From Aquabacterium sp. (GTDB lineage: Bacteria; Pseudomonadota; Gammaproteobacteria; Burkholderiales; Burkholderiaceae_C): 40,366 bases of DNA. The position numbers and the translations under genes are program-made. The first letter of the stretch is position 1. The number at the start of each line of letters is the position of its first letter. The stretch lies in NCBI GenBank assembly GCA_029865965.1, contig JARXAJ010000179.1:1-40366 (forward strand), written 5' to 3'. Positions 28,381-36,074 of the stretch are shown in pieces. The notes beneath the pieces were generated by a model that made no database searches, had not been told where the DNA came from, and saw nothing but the letters and a program-made list of their open reading frames with translations.

Positions 28381-29389
28381 CACCGCCCCCTTGCTGCAGG
28401 TCGACGACCTGAAAGTGCACTTCCCGCTGCCAGCGGCCGGCCTCTTGCGCAAGTCGGCCGGTGCCGTCAAGGCGGTCGATGGCGTGTCGTTCAAGCTGGC
28501 GGCTGGCCAGACCCTGGGCCTGGTGGGTGAGTCCGGCTGCGGCAAGAGCACCACCGGCCTGGCGGTGATGCGCATGCAGCCTGTCACCAGCGGCCGGGTG
28601 CTGTTCGAAGGCGCCGACATCACCGCCCAGCAGGCGCGCACCGGCACCTTCCGCCGCCGCATGCAGATGGTCTACCAGGACCCGTATGGGTCGCTGAACC
28701 CGCGCATGAAGGTGCGTGATCTGGTCGGCGAGCCGCTGCAGGTGCATGGCATGGACAAGAACCCCGGTGAATACGCCGACCGCGTGGCCGGCCTGCTCAA
28801 GACCGTGGGCCTGCTGCCCGACATGGCCGACCGCTATCCGCATGAGTTTTCAGGCGGGCAGCGCCAGCGCATCGGCATCGCCCGCGCCCTGGCGCTGGAG
28901 CCCAGCCTGATCATCTGCGACGAGCCGGTGTCGGCACTGGATGTGTCGATCCAGGCGCAGGTGGTCAACGTGCTGCAGGAATTGCAGGAACGCCTGGGCC
29001 TGGCCTACCTGTTCATCGCCCACGACCTGGCGGTGGTGCGCCACCTGAGCCACCGGGTGGCGGTGATGTACCTGGGCCGCATCGTCGAGATCGCCAGCCG
29101 CGACGACCTGTACCGCGCGCCGCTGCACCCCTACACCCAGGCCTTGCTGTCGGCCGTGCCGGTGGCCGACCCGGTGGTGGAGCGCGCACGCCAGCGCATC
29201 GTCGTGCAGGGCGAGGTGCCCAGCGCGCTGCGGCCGCCGCCGGGCTGCCGCTTCCACACCCGCTGCCCACAGGCCATGGCCAAGTGCCGCACCGACGACC
29301 CGCCGCTGCAGGACCTGGGCCAGGGCCGCGCCGTGGCCTGCCACCTGCACACCACGTCGGGCGCCATCCCGGTGATGGCCGCTGCCTGA
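28370..29389 (+). CDS. Oligopeptide-type ABC ATPase (OppF/DppF-like)
   Basis: 339 residues. It contains Walker A GESGCGKS, Q loop VYQDPYGSLNPRMKV, signature FSGGQRQR, Walker B LIICDEPVSALDV, switch His in FIAHDLAVVR and the C-terminal cysteine cluster CRFHTRCPQAMAKC. The segment PLPAAGLLRKSAGAVKAVDG before Walker A is typical of OppF. It forms the ATPase pair with the preceding protein. The start at 28370 overlaps the preceding coding region, indicating translational coupling. A regulator gene follows 23 bp after the stop. Confidence 0.95.
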   Translation: MPPDTAPLLQVDDLKVHFPLPAAGLLRKSAGAVKAVDGVSFKLAAGQTLGLVGESGCGKSTTGLAVMRMQPVTSGRVLFEGADITAQQARTGTFRRRMQMVYQDPYGSLNPRMKVRDLVGEPLQVHGMDKNPGEYADRVAGLLKTVGLLPDMADRYPHEFSGGQRQRIGIARALALEPSLIICDEPVSALDVSIQAQVVNVLQELQERLGLAYLFIAHDLAVVRHLSHRVAVMYLGRIVEIASRDDLYRAPLHPYTQALLSAVPVADPVVERARQRIVVQGEVPSALRPPPGCRFHTRCPQAMAKCRTDDPPLQDLGQGRAVACHLHTTSGAIPVMAAA

Positions 29390-29412
29390 CACCGCCTGCG
29401 GTCGCTTGCGCC

Positions 29413-30723
29413 ATGCAGTCCCCTGGCACCAGCGCCACGCTGCCGCCACCGCCAACACAGCCACCGACAGCCCGCTTCCAGGAGAAGCGTGAAGCCCTGC
29501 TCGACGCGGCTGCCCGGCACTTCAATGCCCAAGGCGTGAAGGGGGCCACGCTGGGCGAGATCGCAGCCCAGGTCGGCCTGGTCACCACCAGCCTGACCTA
29601 CTACTACCGCAAGAAGGAAGACCTGGCCACGGCCTGCTTTCTGCGCGCCATCGCCGCGCATGATGCGCTGGCCCGGCAAGCGCTGGGCGAGATGCCGACG
29701 GGCACGGTGGCGGCCCGGGTGTCGCGGTTCCTGCAGCTGCATGCGCTGCTGCTGGCCGACATGGCCACCGGTGCCCAACCGGCGCTGATCGGCTTTGCCG
29801 ACATCCGTGCGCTGCCCGAGCCGCAGGCCGCCAGCGTGTTTGCTGCCTACACCGACATGTTCCGCAGCGTGCGCCAACTGCTGGTGGGGCCCGAGGCCGC
29901 CTTGCTCGGCCGCGACGACCTGAACGCACGCGCCCATCTGCTGTTGTCGGCCGCGCACTGGCTGCGCGCCTGGGTGCAGCGCCATGCGGTGGACGACTAC
30001 CCGCGGGTGGCCCAACGGCAGGCGCAGCTGCTGCTGCAGGGCGTGGCGGCGGCTGGCAGCAGTTGGCCCGATGCCGCAGCGCTGGCGCCGCTGGCACTGG
30101 ACACCGTGGCAGCCGCCGCACTGCAGCCGGCCACCCCCGGCACGGCGGACGACCACCACACCGCCGACGCCTTTCTGCGGGCGGCCACCATCCTGGTCAA
30201 CGAGCAGGGTTACCGGGGCGCCTCGGTCGACCGCATCTCGGCGCGGCTGCATGTCACCAAGGGATCGTTTTACCACCACAACGACAACAAGCACGACCTG
30301 ATCAGCGCCTGCTTCGACCGCAGCTTTGCGGTGGTGGGGCACACGCTGCGGGCGGCCGGGCAGGGCCCGGGCACGGCCTGGCAGCGGGCCTGCGCAGCGG
30401 TGGCGGCGCTGGTGCGCTTCCAGCTGGGGCCGCTGGGCCCGCTGTTGCGCACCACCGCCACCAGCGCCCTGCCCGACGAGCCCGGACGCGCCCATGTGCG
30501 CCGCCAGTTGCAACAACTCAGCGGGTTGATCGCCAGCCTGCTGGTCGACGGCCTGGAAGACGGCAGCCTGCGCCCGCACGACCCGGCCATCGCCGCGCAA
30601 CTGCTGTCGTCGGCCATCAATGCCGCAGCCGAGCTGCAACGCTGGGTGCCGGGCATCAGCCCCGCCAATGCCACCGCGCTGTACACGCGGCCGGCGCTGT
30701 TGGGGCTGCTCAGCCCGGCCTGA
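29413..30723 (+). CDS. Regulator with two complete TetR units in one chain
   Basis: 436 residues, about twice a normal TetR protein. Unit 1 (about 20-215) begins FQEKREALLDAAARHFNAQG with the helix-turn-helix GEIAAQVGLVTTSLTYYYRK. Unit 2 (about 240-430) begins HTADAFLRAATILVNEQGYR with DRISARLHVTKGSFYHHNDN. Both recognition helices look intact and differ in sequence, and each unit has its own helical ligand domain. There is one reading frame throughout, so this is a true fusion, not two genes. It could bind DNA as a pseudo-dimer with asymmetric half-sites, or sense two ligands. It is 23 bp after the second ATPase gene, so it is probably part of the importer operon and controls it and the divergent acyl-CoA operon. 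Confidence 0.9.
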   Translation: MQSPGTSATLPPPPTQPPTARFQEKREALLDAAARHFNAQGVKGATLGEIAAQVGLVTTSLTYYYRKKEDLATACFLRAIAAHDALARQALGEMPTGTVAARVSRFLQLHALLLADMATGAQPALIGFADIRALPEPQAASVFAAYTDMFRSVRQLLVGPEAALLGRDDLNARAHLLLSAAHWLRAWVQRHAVDDYPRVAQRQAQLLLQGVAAAGSSWPDAAALAPLALDTVAAAALQPATPGTADDHHTADAFLRAATILVNEQGYRGASVDRISARLHVTKGSFYHHNDNKHDLISACFDRSFAVVGHTLRAAGQGPGTAWQRACAAVAALVRFQLGPLGPLLRTTATSALPDEPGRAHVRRQLQQLSGLIASLLVDGLEDGSLRPHDPAIAAQLLSSAINAAAELQRWVPGISPANATALYTRPALLGLLSPA

Positions 30724-30794
30724 AGAAGCGCGCAGCAATGCACGTTTCGGGCCGGCGCCTGGCCGCACAGGGCGCTGGCCGCTCAGGCCTGGGC

Positions 30795-31074
30795 CAGGTG
30801 GGCAACAGCGACGGGTGCACGACAGGCGTCAATGCGCCTTGCTACGGGCTCATGCGCCCGGTGGCGGGCATTGACCAGGCAGTCACCTTCCTCGGGCTGA
30901 ACACGGTGCGCAGCATCTGCCTGCAGTCCCTGCCGGACGACGCGTTCAAGCCGACCGATGCGCGCCTGAGACATGCCTCTGGCGGGATCTGGACGGCCGG
31001 TGCGCTGGGCACCCGCCTGTCGGGCAAGCGGGGCCTGCCCGATGCCGGCGCCCTGGTGGCGGCCGCTGCCTGCG
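30795..31074 (+). pseudogene. HDOD-domain gene remnant
   Basis: One frame carries VNAPCYGLMRPVAGIDQAVT, FLGLNTVRSICLQSL, DDAFKPTDARLRHA and GLPDAGALVAAAA. This is the core of an HDOD signalling domain, beginning mid-domain and ending before the conserved later helices. A nearby ATG (30738) gives a non-matching N terminus, and the frame runs on without a stop into the next gene. It is best read as a decayed fragment. The rest of the 397-bp gap between 30724 and 31120 shows nothing else recognisable. Confidence 0.6.
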
Positions 31075-31120
31075 CCGTCCGGGACAGACAGCCCGCCCAC
31101 AGGCGCCCTACAGTGCCGGC

Positions 31121-32188
31121 ATGCAGCCCGACCCACTTCCCCCGTTGCAGCTGGGCCCGCAGGTCTGGCTGGGCCCGGCGATGGCCGCCCGGCAGGACTG
31201 GATCGAGCCCTTGTCGGCCACCGACATTGCCGAGATCGAGGCCGCTGCCGCGCCGCTGGCTGCGCGCGGGGCCGACATCGCCGGCCTGCAGGTGCAGGAC
31301 TTTCCGCTGCCCACGCTGGCGCGCCGGCTGGCGCAGATCCAGCACGATGTGCTAGCAGGCCGAGGCTTCGCGCTGCTGCGCGGCCTGCCGGTGGCGCAGT
31401 GGCCGCTGCGCCTGACTGCCACCGCCTTCTATGGCCTGGGCCTGTACCTGGGCCGCCCGGTCAGCCAGAACGCGCAGGGCCACCTGCTGGGCCATGTGCG
31501 CGACCTGGGCCTCAAGAGTGACGACCCCAAGGTGCGCATCTACCAGACGGCCGAGCGCCAGACCTTCCACACCGACAGCTGCGACATCGTGGGCCTGCTG
31601 TGCCTGCAGACCGCAAGGGAAGGCGGCCATTCGGCCCTGGTGAGCACCGGCGCAGTGTGGAACGCGGTGCTGCAGCAACGGCCCGACCTGGCCGCCGCGC
31701 TGCTGCAGCCGGTCGCCACTGACCGCCGCGGCGAGGTGCCGCCCGGCCAGCAGCCGTTCTTCACCATCCCGGTGCTGAACTGGTTCGAAGGCCGGCTGTC
31801 GGGCATCTACCACCGGTCGTACGTGGACTCGGCCCAGCGCTTTGCCGACGCGCCCAAGCTCAGCCCGCTGCAGACCGAGGCGCTGGACCTGTTCGATGCC
31901 CTCTGCAACAGCCCCGACATGCACTTTTTGATGACGCTGCAGCGCGGCGACATCCAGCTGGTGCACAACCATGCACTGCTGCACGACCGCACCGCCTTCA
32001 CCGACTGGCCCGAGCCCGAACGCCGGCACCACCTGCTGCGGCTGTGGCTGGCGCCTGCCAACGCCCGGCCGCTGCCGCCCGTGTACGCCCAGCGTTATGG
32101 CAGCGTGGTGCCGGGTGCGCGCGGCGGCGTGCGGCCCACGGTGCCGCTGAATGCGCCGCTGGAGCCGGGTGCCGGGGGTGCTGGCTGA
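31121..32188 (+). CDS. TauD/TfdA-family Fe(II)/2-oxoglutarate dioxygenase
   Basis: 355 residues. The iron ligands are His150 and Asp152 in TFHTDSCDIVG and His288 in HNHALLHDRTAF; Arg307 in HHLLRLWLA should bind the 2-oxoglutarate carboxylate. The N-terminal part (RGFALLRGLPV, TAFYGLGLYLGRPVSQNAQG) is characteristic of the larger TauD-like proteins related to gamma-butyrobetaine hydroxylases. It should hydroxylate an organic substrate, which cannot be named. There is no ribosome site before the ATG; TACAGT about ten bases upstream resembles a -10 box, so a leaderless message is possible. The gene stands alone between two pseudogene fragments. Confidence 0.9.
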   Translation: MQPDPLPPLQLGPQVWLGPAMAARQDWIEPLSATDIAEIEAAAAPLAARGADIAGLQVQDFPLPTLARRLAQIQHDVLAGRGFALLRGLPVAQWPLRLTATAFYGLGLYLGRPVSQNAQGHLLGHVRDLGLKSDDPKVRIYQTAERQTFHTDSCDIVGLLCLQTAREGGHSALVSTGAVWNAVLQQRPDLAAALLQPVATDRRGEVPPGQQPFFTIPVLNWFEGRLSGIYHRSYVDSAQRFADAPKLSPLQTEALDLFDALCNSPDMHFLMTLQRGDIQLVHNHALLHDRTAFTDWPEPERRHHLLRLWLAPANARPLPPVYAQRYGSVVPGARGGVRPTVPLNAPLEPGAGGAG

Positions 32189-32197
32189 TCGACAACA

Positions 32198-32368
32198 GTG
32201 CTGGCCGGCGAGATCCGCAGCTGCTTTGTGCTGACCGAGCCCCGGATGGCGCCAGCAATGATTTCGGCCTGGCCCATGCCTTGTGCCATGGCACGGGTGC
32301 CGCGCCTGGCCGACGGGCCGGACGAGGTGCTCCGGCAGCAGCTGAGGCGGATGGCGTTGAAGAAGTAG
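32198..32368 (+). pseudogene. Internally deleted acyl-CoA dehydrogenase remnant
   Basis: 57 codons ending in TAG. The first part, LAGEIRSCFVLTEP, matches the flavin-binding segment of long acyl-CoA dehydrogenases (consensus like GxIRSCFAMTEPDVASSD). The last part, RLADGPDEVLRQQLRRMALK, matches their extreme C terminus. The roughly 250 codons that normally separate them are missing. The remnant lies between the dioxygenase and the DUF35 gene and shows that a further acyl-CoA dehydrogenase once stood here. Confidence 0.7.
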
Positions 32369-32375
32369 CGGTGCG

Positions 32376-32753
32376 TCAGGTGGCGGCTGGCGTGCGCTCG
32401 AACCGCACCAGGACCTGCCCCGCCAGCACCACCGGCTGCGCCGCCACCCGCGCACCGATGGCCAGCCCCGGCGCGCCATGCGCCATCACCCGCGGGCCTT
32501 CGTCCAGATCGACCAGCACCAGGGTGTAGGGCGCCAGCGCGCGCCAGGCCTCGGTGGGGGCGCGGTGCACGGTGCTGACCGAAAAGACCGTGCCGGTGCC
32601 GGCGGCATCGCACCAGGCCAGTTGCGCGCTGCCGCAGGCGGTGCAGGCAAAGCGCTGACCGGTCTGCGCCTGGGCACACGCGCCGCAGCGCTGGTAGCGC
32701 AGCACACCGGCGGCCAGGCCCTGGGCGTACGGGGAAACGCCTGCGTCCATCAA
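32376..32753 (-). CDS. DUF35 OB-fold, zinc-ribbon acyl-CoA-associated protein
   Basis: 125 residues; ATGs at 32753 and 32750 are alternatives. After an N-terminal helix (SPYAQGLAAGVLRYQRC), a zinc ribbon has paired cysteines CGAC and CTAC ten residues apart. The OB fold follows with GTVFSVSTVHRAPTEAWR, PYTLVLVDLDEGPRVMAH and GLAIGARVAAQPV. DUF35 proteins bind CoA esters and act as obligate partners of thiolase-fold enzymes, for example in steroid side-chain aldol cleavage and HMG-CoA synthesis. The thiolase-fold gene just upstream on the same strand is the natural partner. Confidence 0.88.
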   Translation of the reverse strand: MMDAGVSPYAQGLAAGVLRYQRCGACAQAQTGQRFACTACGSAQLAWCDAAGTGTVFSVSTVHRAPTEAWRALAPYTLVLVDLDEGPRVMAHGAPGLAIGARVAAQPVVLAGQVLVRFERTPAAT

Positions 32754-32811
32754 CTCTCCAAGATGAGCACCAGGCTCTCAAGAAACCGCCGGGCCGCGCC
32801 AAGTTTTCTTG

Positions 32812-32853
32812 ACCCCCTCGGGGGGCCTGACGCGCAGCGGCAGGTTTGGGGGT
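32812..32853 (-). repeat. Stop-proximal hairpin repeat, short copy 3
   Basis: On the minus strand it starts two bases after the stop of the thiolase-fold gene: ACCCCCAAACCTGCCGCTGC, GCGTCAGG, then CCCCCCGAGGGGG. It resembles the first half of copies 1 and 2 and has the same orientation relative to its upstream gene. It lies between the thiolase-fold and DUF35 genes. Confidence 0.5.
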
Positions 32854-32855
32854 GC

Positions 32856-34004
32856 TCAGGATTCACGGCTGAGCACCAGGCTGACATGCGACGACATCAC
32901 CCCGCCATCGGCATGCACCAGCGCATGCGTGCCGGGGCGGCCCTGGCGCGAAGCGGCGCGGCCGCCCAGCTGCAGCACCGCCTCCACCGCATGCGCCATG
33001 CCGCCTGCCACGCCGCAGTGGCCGTAGCTCAGCAGCCCACCGTGCAGGTTCAGCGGCAGCGCACCCTGGGGGCCGAATACACCGGCGCGCGCCATCGCCG
33101 CGCTGCCGCCACGCGGCGCCAGGCCAATCTCTTCGAGCAGCATCGCCAGCGTGATGGTGAACGAGTCATAGATGCCCAGGTGGTCGATCTGCGCCAGTGC
33201 CACGCCGGCCTCGGCCAGCGCCCGGCCAGCGGCCGCCCCCGCGCCGCAGGACAGCACCGACTGCATCGCGCTGAGGTGCTGGTGCAGATGCGCCTGGCCG
33301 GCACCGCGCAGCACCACGCGCGGGCCCGGCCCGGGGTCGGCAGAGACCACCAGCGCGGCCGCGCCGTCGCTGATCGGGCAGCAGTCGGCCAGCTTCAGCG
33401 GCGTGGCAATCGGCTTGCTGGCCAGCACGTCGGCCACCGCCAGCGGGCTGCGCAGCTGCGCGCCAGGGTGGGCCTGGGCATGCTGACGCATCAGAACGGC
33501 CAGTTCGGCCAGGTCGGCCTCGGTGGTGCCGGTCTCGTGCAGGTAGCGGGCGGCCAGCAGCGCGTAGTAGGCCGGGACCGACGCGCCGTTGGGCACCTCC
33601 ATCTCGGCGTCGCCCACCTGGGCCAGGGTCTGGATGGCGCTGTCGCGGGCCTGGCCGCTCAGGCGGTTCTCGCCAGCCACCACCAGCACCCGCCGGCAGC
33701 GGCCGGCGCGCACCAGGTCGCCGGCCAGCATCAGCAGCGCCGCGCCGGTGGCGCCGCCCAGCTGCACGCTGTGGGCGTAGGCAGGCCGCAATGCAAACCG
33801 CTCGGCAAACAGGGTGGACAGCATCAGGTGCGGCAGCGTGGTGGCATAGCCGCACAGCAGGCCGTCGATCTGGCCACGGCTGCAGCCGGCGTCGTCCAGC
33901 GCGGCCTGGGCCGCCTGCGCCATCAGGCCCAGGGCGGTGCTGCCGTCATGCCGGCCGAACGGCGTGAGGCCGACGCCGGTGAGATGGGGCACGGGCGTGG
34001 TCAT
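32856..34004 (-). CDS. Thiolase-fold lipid-transfer protein type enzyme (Ltp2/SCPx-like)
   Basis: 382 residues. Thiolase-fold landmarks are GVGLTPFGRHDGSTALGLMA, LKLADCCPISDGAAALVVSA, IDHLGIYDSFTITLAMLLEE and LNLHGGLLSYGHCGVAGG. Where a thiolase has its acyl-accepting Cys, this protein reads SVQLGGATGAAL, with no Cys. That is the pattern of non-decarboxylating, Ltp2-type enzymes that with a DUF35 partner break a C-C bond in steroid side-chain CoA esters by retro-aldol reaction. The partner gene is directly downstream. The start codon overlaps the stop of the AI-2E-type gene by four bases. Reaction assignment is inference from pattern. Confidence 0.82.
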   Translation of the reverse strand: MTTPVPHLTGVGLTPFGRHDGSTALGLMAQAAQAALDDAGCSRGQIDGLLCGYATTLPHLMLSTLFAERFALRPAYAHSVQLGGATGAALLMLAGDLVRAGRCRRVLVVAGENRLSGQARDSAIQTLAQVGDAEMEVPNGASVPAYYALLAARYLHETGTTEADLAELAVLMRQHAQAHPGAQLRSPLAVADVLASKPIATPLKLADCCPISDGAAALVVSADPGPGPRVVLRGAGQAHLHQHLSAMQSVLSCGAGAAAGRALAEAGVALAQIDHLGIYDSFTITLAMLLEEIGLAPRGGSAAMARAGVFGPQGALPLNLHGGLLSYGHCGVAGGMAHAVEAVLQLGGRAASRQGRPGTHALVHADGGVMSSHVSLVLSRES

Positions 34005-35044
34005 GGCGGCGGCTGCGACTCCGGCACCCAGATGTGCCAGGCCGCGATGAACATGGCCGCAATCGCCGGCCCCACCACGAAACCGTTGATGCCGAACACC
34101 GACATGCCGCCCAGCGTGGCGATCATCACCACGTAATCCGGCAGGCGGGTGTCCTTGCCCACCAGCATGGGCCGCAGCAGGTTGTCGACCAGGCCGATGA
34201 CCAACACGCCCCAGGCGGTGAGCCCGGCGGCCGCCGCCCATTGCCCGTGCACGGCGAACCAGGCCGCCACCGGCGCCCACACCAGGGCCGCGCCCACCGC
34301 CGGCACCAGCGACAGGAAGGTCATCAACACCGCCCACAGCAGCGCGCCCTGCACCCCCAGCACCCAGAAAGCCAGACCGCCCAGCGCGCCCTGGGCCATC
34401 GCCACCAGCAGGCTGCCCTTGACGGTGGCCCGCACCACGGTGGTGAACTTGTCGCCCAGCGCGCGCTGGTGCTGCGCCGACAGCGGCAGCCCGGCGGCCG
34501 TCTGGCGCACCAGCGATTCACCGTCACGCAGCAGGAAGAAGGCCAGGTACAGCGTGATGACCAGGCTGGTGAGGAAGTCGAAGGTGTCCAGCCCGATGCC
34601 CAGCGCGCGGGTGGTGATCAACTGCGCGGCCTGGGCCAGGCCGGCCGTCAGGCGGCGCTGCAGGCTGTCGAAGTCGGCCACACCCAGGCGGCCCAGCAGG
34701 TTGGCCAACGAGCCGGGCAGGGCGTCGAACAGCCGGCGCACAGCCCGCTCGGGCTGCCAGGCACCGCTGTCGATCTGCTGGTACACGGCCGCGGCCTCAC
34801 GCGCCAGCGCAGCAGCCACCAGCGTGAGCGGCAGCACGCCGATCAGCAGCACCACACACAGCACCAGGCCGGCACACAAGCTGCGCCGCCCGCCCAACCG
34901 GGGCAGCAGCCGGCGGAACAGCGGCAGGAACAGCAAGGCGATGATCACCGCCCACAGGATGGCGCCCCAGAAGGGTTGCAGGATCCAGCCCAGCGCCAGC
35001 GCGCAGGCCAGCAGCAGCAAGAGGACAGGCAGTCGGGAAGCCAT
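34001..35044 (-). CDS. AI-2E family (PerM/UPF0118) membrane transporter
   Basis: 347 residues with about eight membrane helices: a pair at 5-45, one at 60-85, and a C-terminal set from about 150. The family landmark region FLTSLVITLYLAFFLLRDGE is followed by LVPAVGAALVWAPVAAW and LLRPMLVGKDTRLPDYVVMI. Members export small molecules or exchange sodium and protons, and only some have been linked to autoinducer-2. The stop overlaps the thiolase-fold start (ATGA), so this is the first gene of a three-gene run with the thiolase-fold and DUF35 genes. A role in moving their substrate is possible. Confidence 0.9.
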   Translation of the reverse strand: MASRLPVLLLLLACALALGWILQPFWGAILWAVIIALLFLPLFRRLLPRLGGRRSLCAGLVLCVVLLIGVLPLTLVAAALAREAAAVYQQIDSGAWQPERAVRRLFDALPGSLANLLGRLGVADFDSLQRRLTAGLAQAAQLITTRALGIGLDTFDFLTSLVITLYLAFFLLRDGESLVRQTAAGLPLSAQHQRALGDKFTTVVRATVKGSLLVAMAQGALGGLAFWVLGVQGALLWAVLMTFLSLVPAVGAALVWAPVAAWFAVHGQWAAAAGLTAWGVLVIGLVDNLLRPMLVGKDTRLPDYVVMIATLGGMSVFGINGFVVGPAIAAMFIAAWHIWVPESQPPP

Positions 35045-35153
35045 GCGAAGCGCAGTGGGCGCGGGCTACCGCACCAGTGGGAGAGCTGGTGGATGGTAGC
35101 CGGGGCGAACAAGGGCCAGGTCAGGGCCCGCACCGGGGCCAAGGCGGCGCGCA

Positions 35154-35175
35154 GGGATCCTGCGTTCAGGATCCC
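35154..35175. terminator. Hairpin downstream of the PEP-CTERM gene
   Basis: GGGATCCTG (35154-35162) and CAGGATCCC (35167-35175) form a perfect nine-bp stem with a CGTT loop, 39 bases after the stop of the PEP-CTERM gene. There is no T-run. It also lies 110 bp upstream of the AI-2E-type start. Confidence 0.5.
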
Positions 35176-35214
35176 CGCGTCAAGCAGGCGCCAGCAAGCC
35201 TGGCAGGTGCAGGA

Positions 35215-36039
35215 TCAGGCGGCCTTGGCCTGCCGGCGGCGCAGCGCGGCGATGCCGGCCAGGCCCAGGCCCATCATCAGGAGCGTGCCGGTTTCGGGCA
35301 CGGCACTGACGCTGATCATCTGGCCGCGCACGAAGTCGCTGTTGACGAACAGCGCACCGCCGGTGGCGAACCGCATGGCCGGGCCGAAGCTGCCATTCAT
35401 GCCATAGGCGAACGAGCCGTAAAAGTTGTCGTCGCCGACGGTGCGCGTCAGCGACAGCTGGATGCGGTCGGCACCCGCCGTCGGCGCCAGCGCGGCGGCG
35501 CCGAGCAACGTGATCGTGCCCCCCGGAAAGTCCTGCAACACGAAACGGATGCTCGGCGCGGCGGTGACGGGGTTGAATTCGACATGCAGTTGGGCAACGC
35601 GCGGCGTGGCGGGCACGCCCGACTCGGCTGCCCGCACCCCGTAGGCGTTGAACAGCGGGCCGGTGGGGGTGGTGAGGCCGAAGATGCCGGTGATGTTGAT
35701 GTTGTCGGCGTCCGTCAGGCCGGCGGCGCCGTTCGGCGTGGTGCGGGTGACCACCACCGCCTGGCGCTCACGACCCAGCGCGTCGCGCGTGGCGCTGCCG
35801 TTGGCCGAATTCAGTGCCAGCAGGCTGTTGGCTTCGGGGCCCGTGGGCACGTTGCCGAGCACCGCGTACCCGCTTTCCTGGCCCGGCGTGGTGCCGTTGG
35901 AGAACTCGTCCAGAAACAGGACCGTGTTGTTTTTCAGGATCAGGAAGCTGTCGACGCTGGCGATGATGGCGTGGGCCGGCGCGGCGGCAACCAGGGCGGT
36001 GACAGCGGCGAACCGCAGGGCGGCAGTGCCTCGGTGCAT
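35215..36039 (-). CDS. PEP-CTERM sorting-domain protein
   Basis: 274 residues. Signal peptide MHRGTAALRFAAVTALVAAA ends at APAHA. The middle is a beta-rich, low-charge extracellular domain with many Asn, Thr and Gly, unlike any named family. The C terminus is a textbook PEP-CTERM tag: VPETGTLLMMGLGLAGIAAL followed by RRRQAKAA, so an exosortase (not in this window) should process it and send it to the surface or the extracellular matrix. Start at 36039 has GGAG five bases upstream. A sigma-54-type promoter (36075-36090) and an upstream dyad (36154-36170) precede it, in keeping with PEP-CTERM genes being controlled by RpoN and the PrsK/PrsR pair in related bacteria. Confidence 0.9.
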   Translation of the reverse strand: MHRGTAALRFAAVTALVAAAPAHAIIASVDSFLILKNNTVLFLDEFSNGTTPGQESGYAVLGNVPTGPEANSLLALNSANGSATRDALGRERQAVVVTRTTPNGAAGLTDADNINITGIFGLTTPTGPLFNAYGVRAAESGVPATPRVAQLHVEFNPVTAAPSIRFVLQDFPGGTITLLGAAALAPTAGADRIQLSLTRTVGDDNFYGSFAYGMNGSFGPAMRFATGGALFVNSDFVRGQMISVSAVPETGTLLMMGLGLAGIAALRRRQAKAA

Positions 36040-36074
36040 AGGGACTCCAGGGGTGAGGGACAACCCCCCTAATT

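Noticed and set aside
34001-35044. Calling this an autoinducer-2 exporter and a quorum-sensing locus
   Set aside because: The family has mixed functions and no luxS or other signalling gene lies in the window; only the family name is justified.
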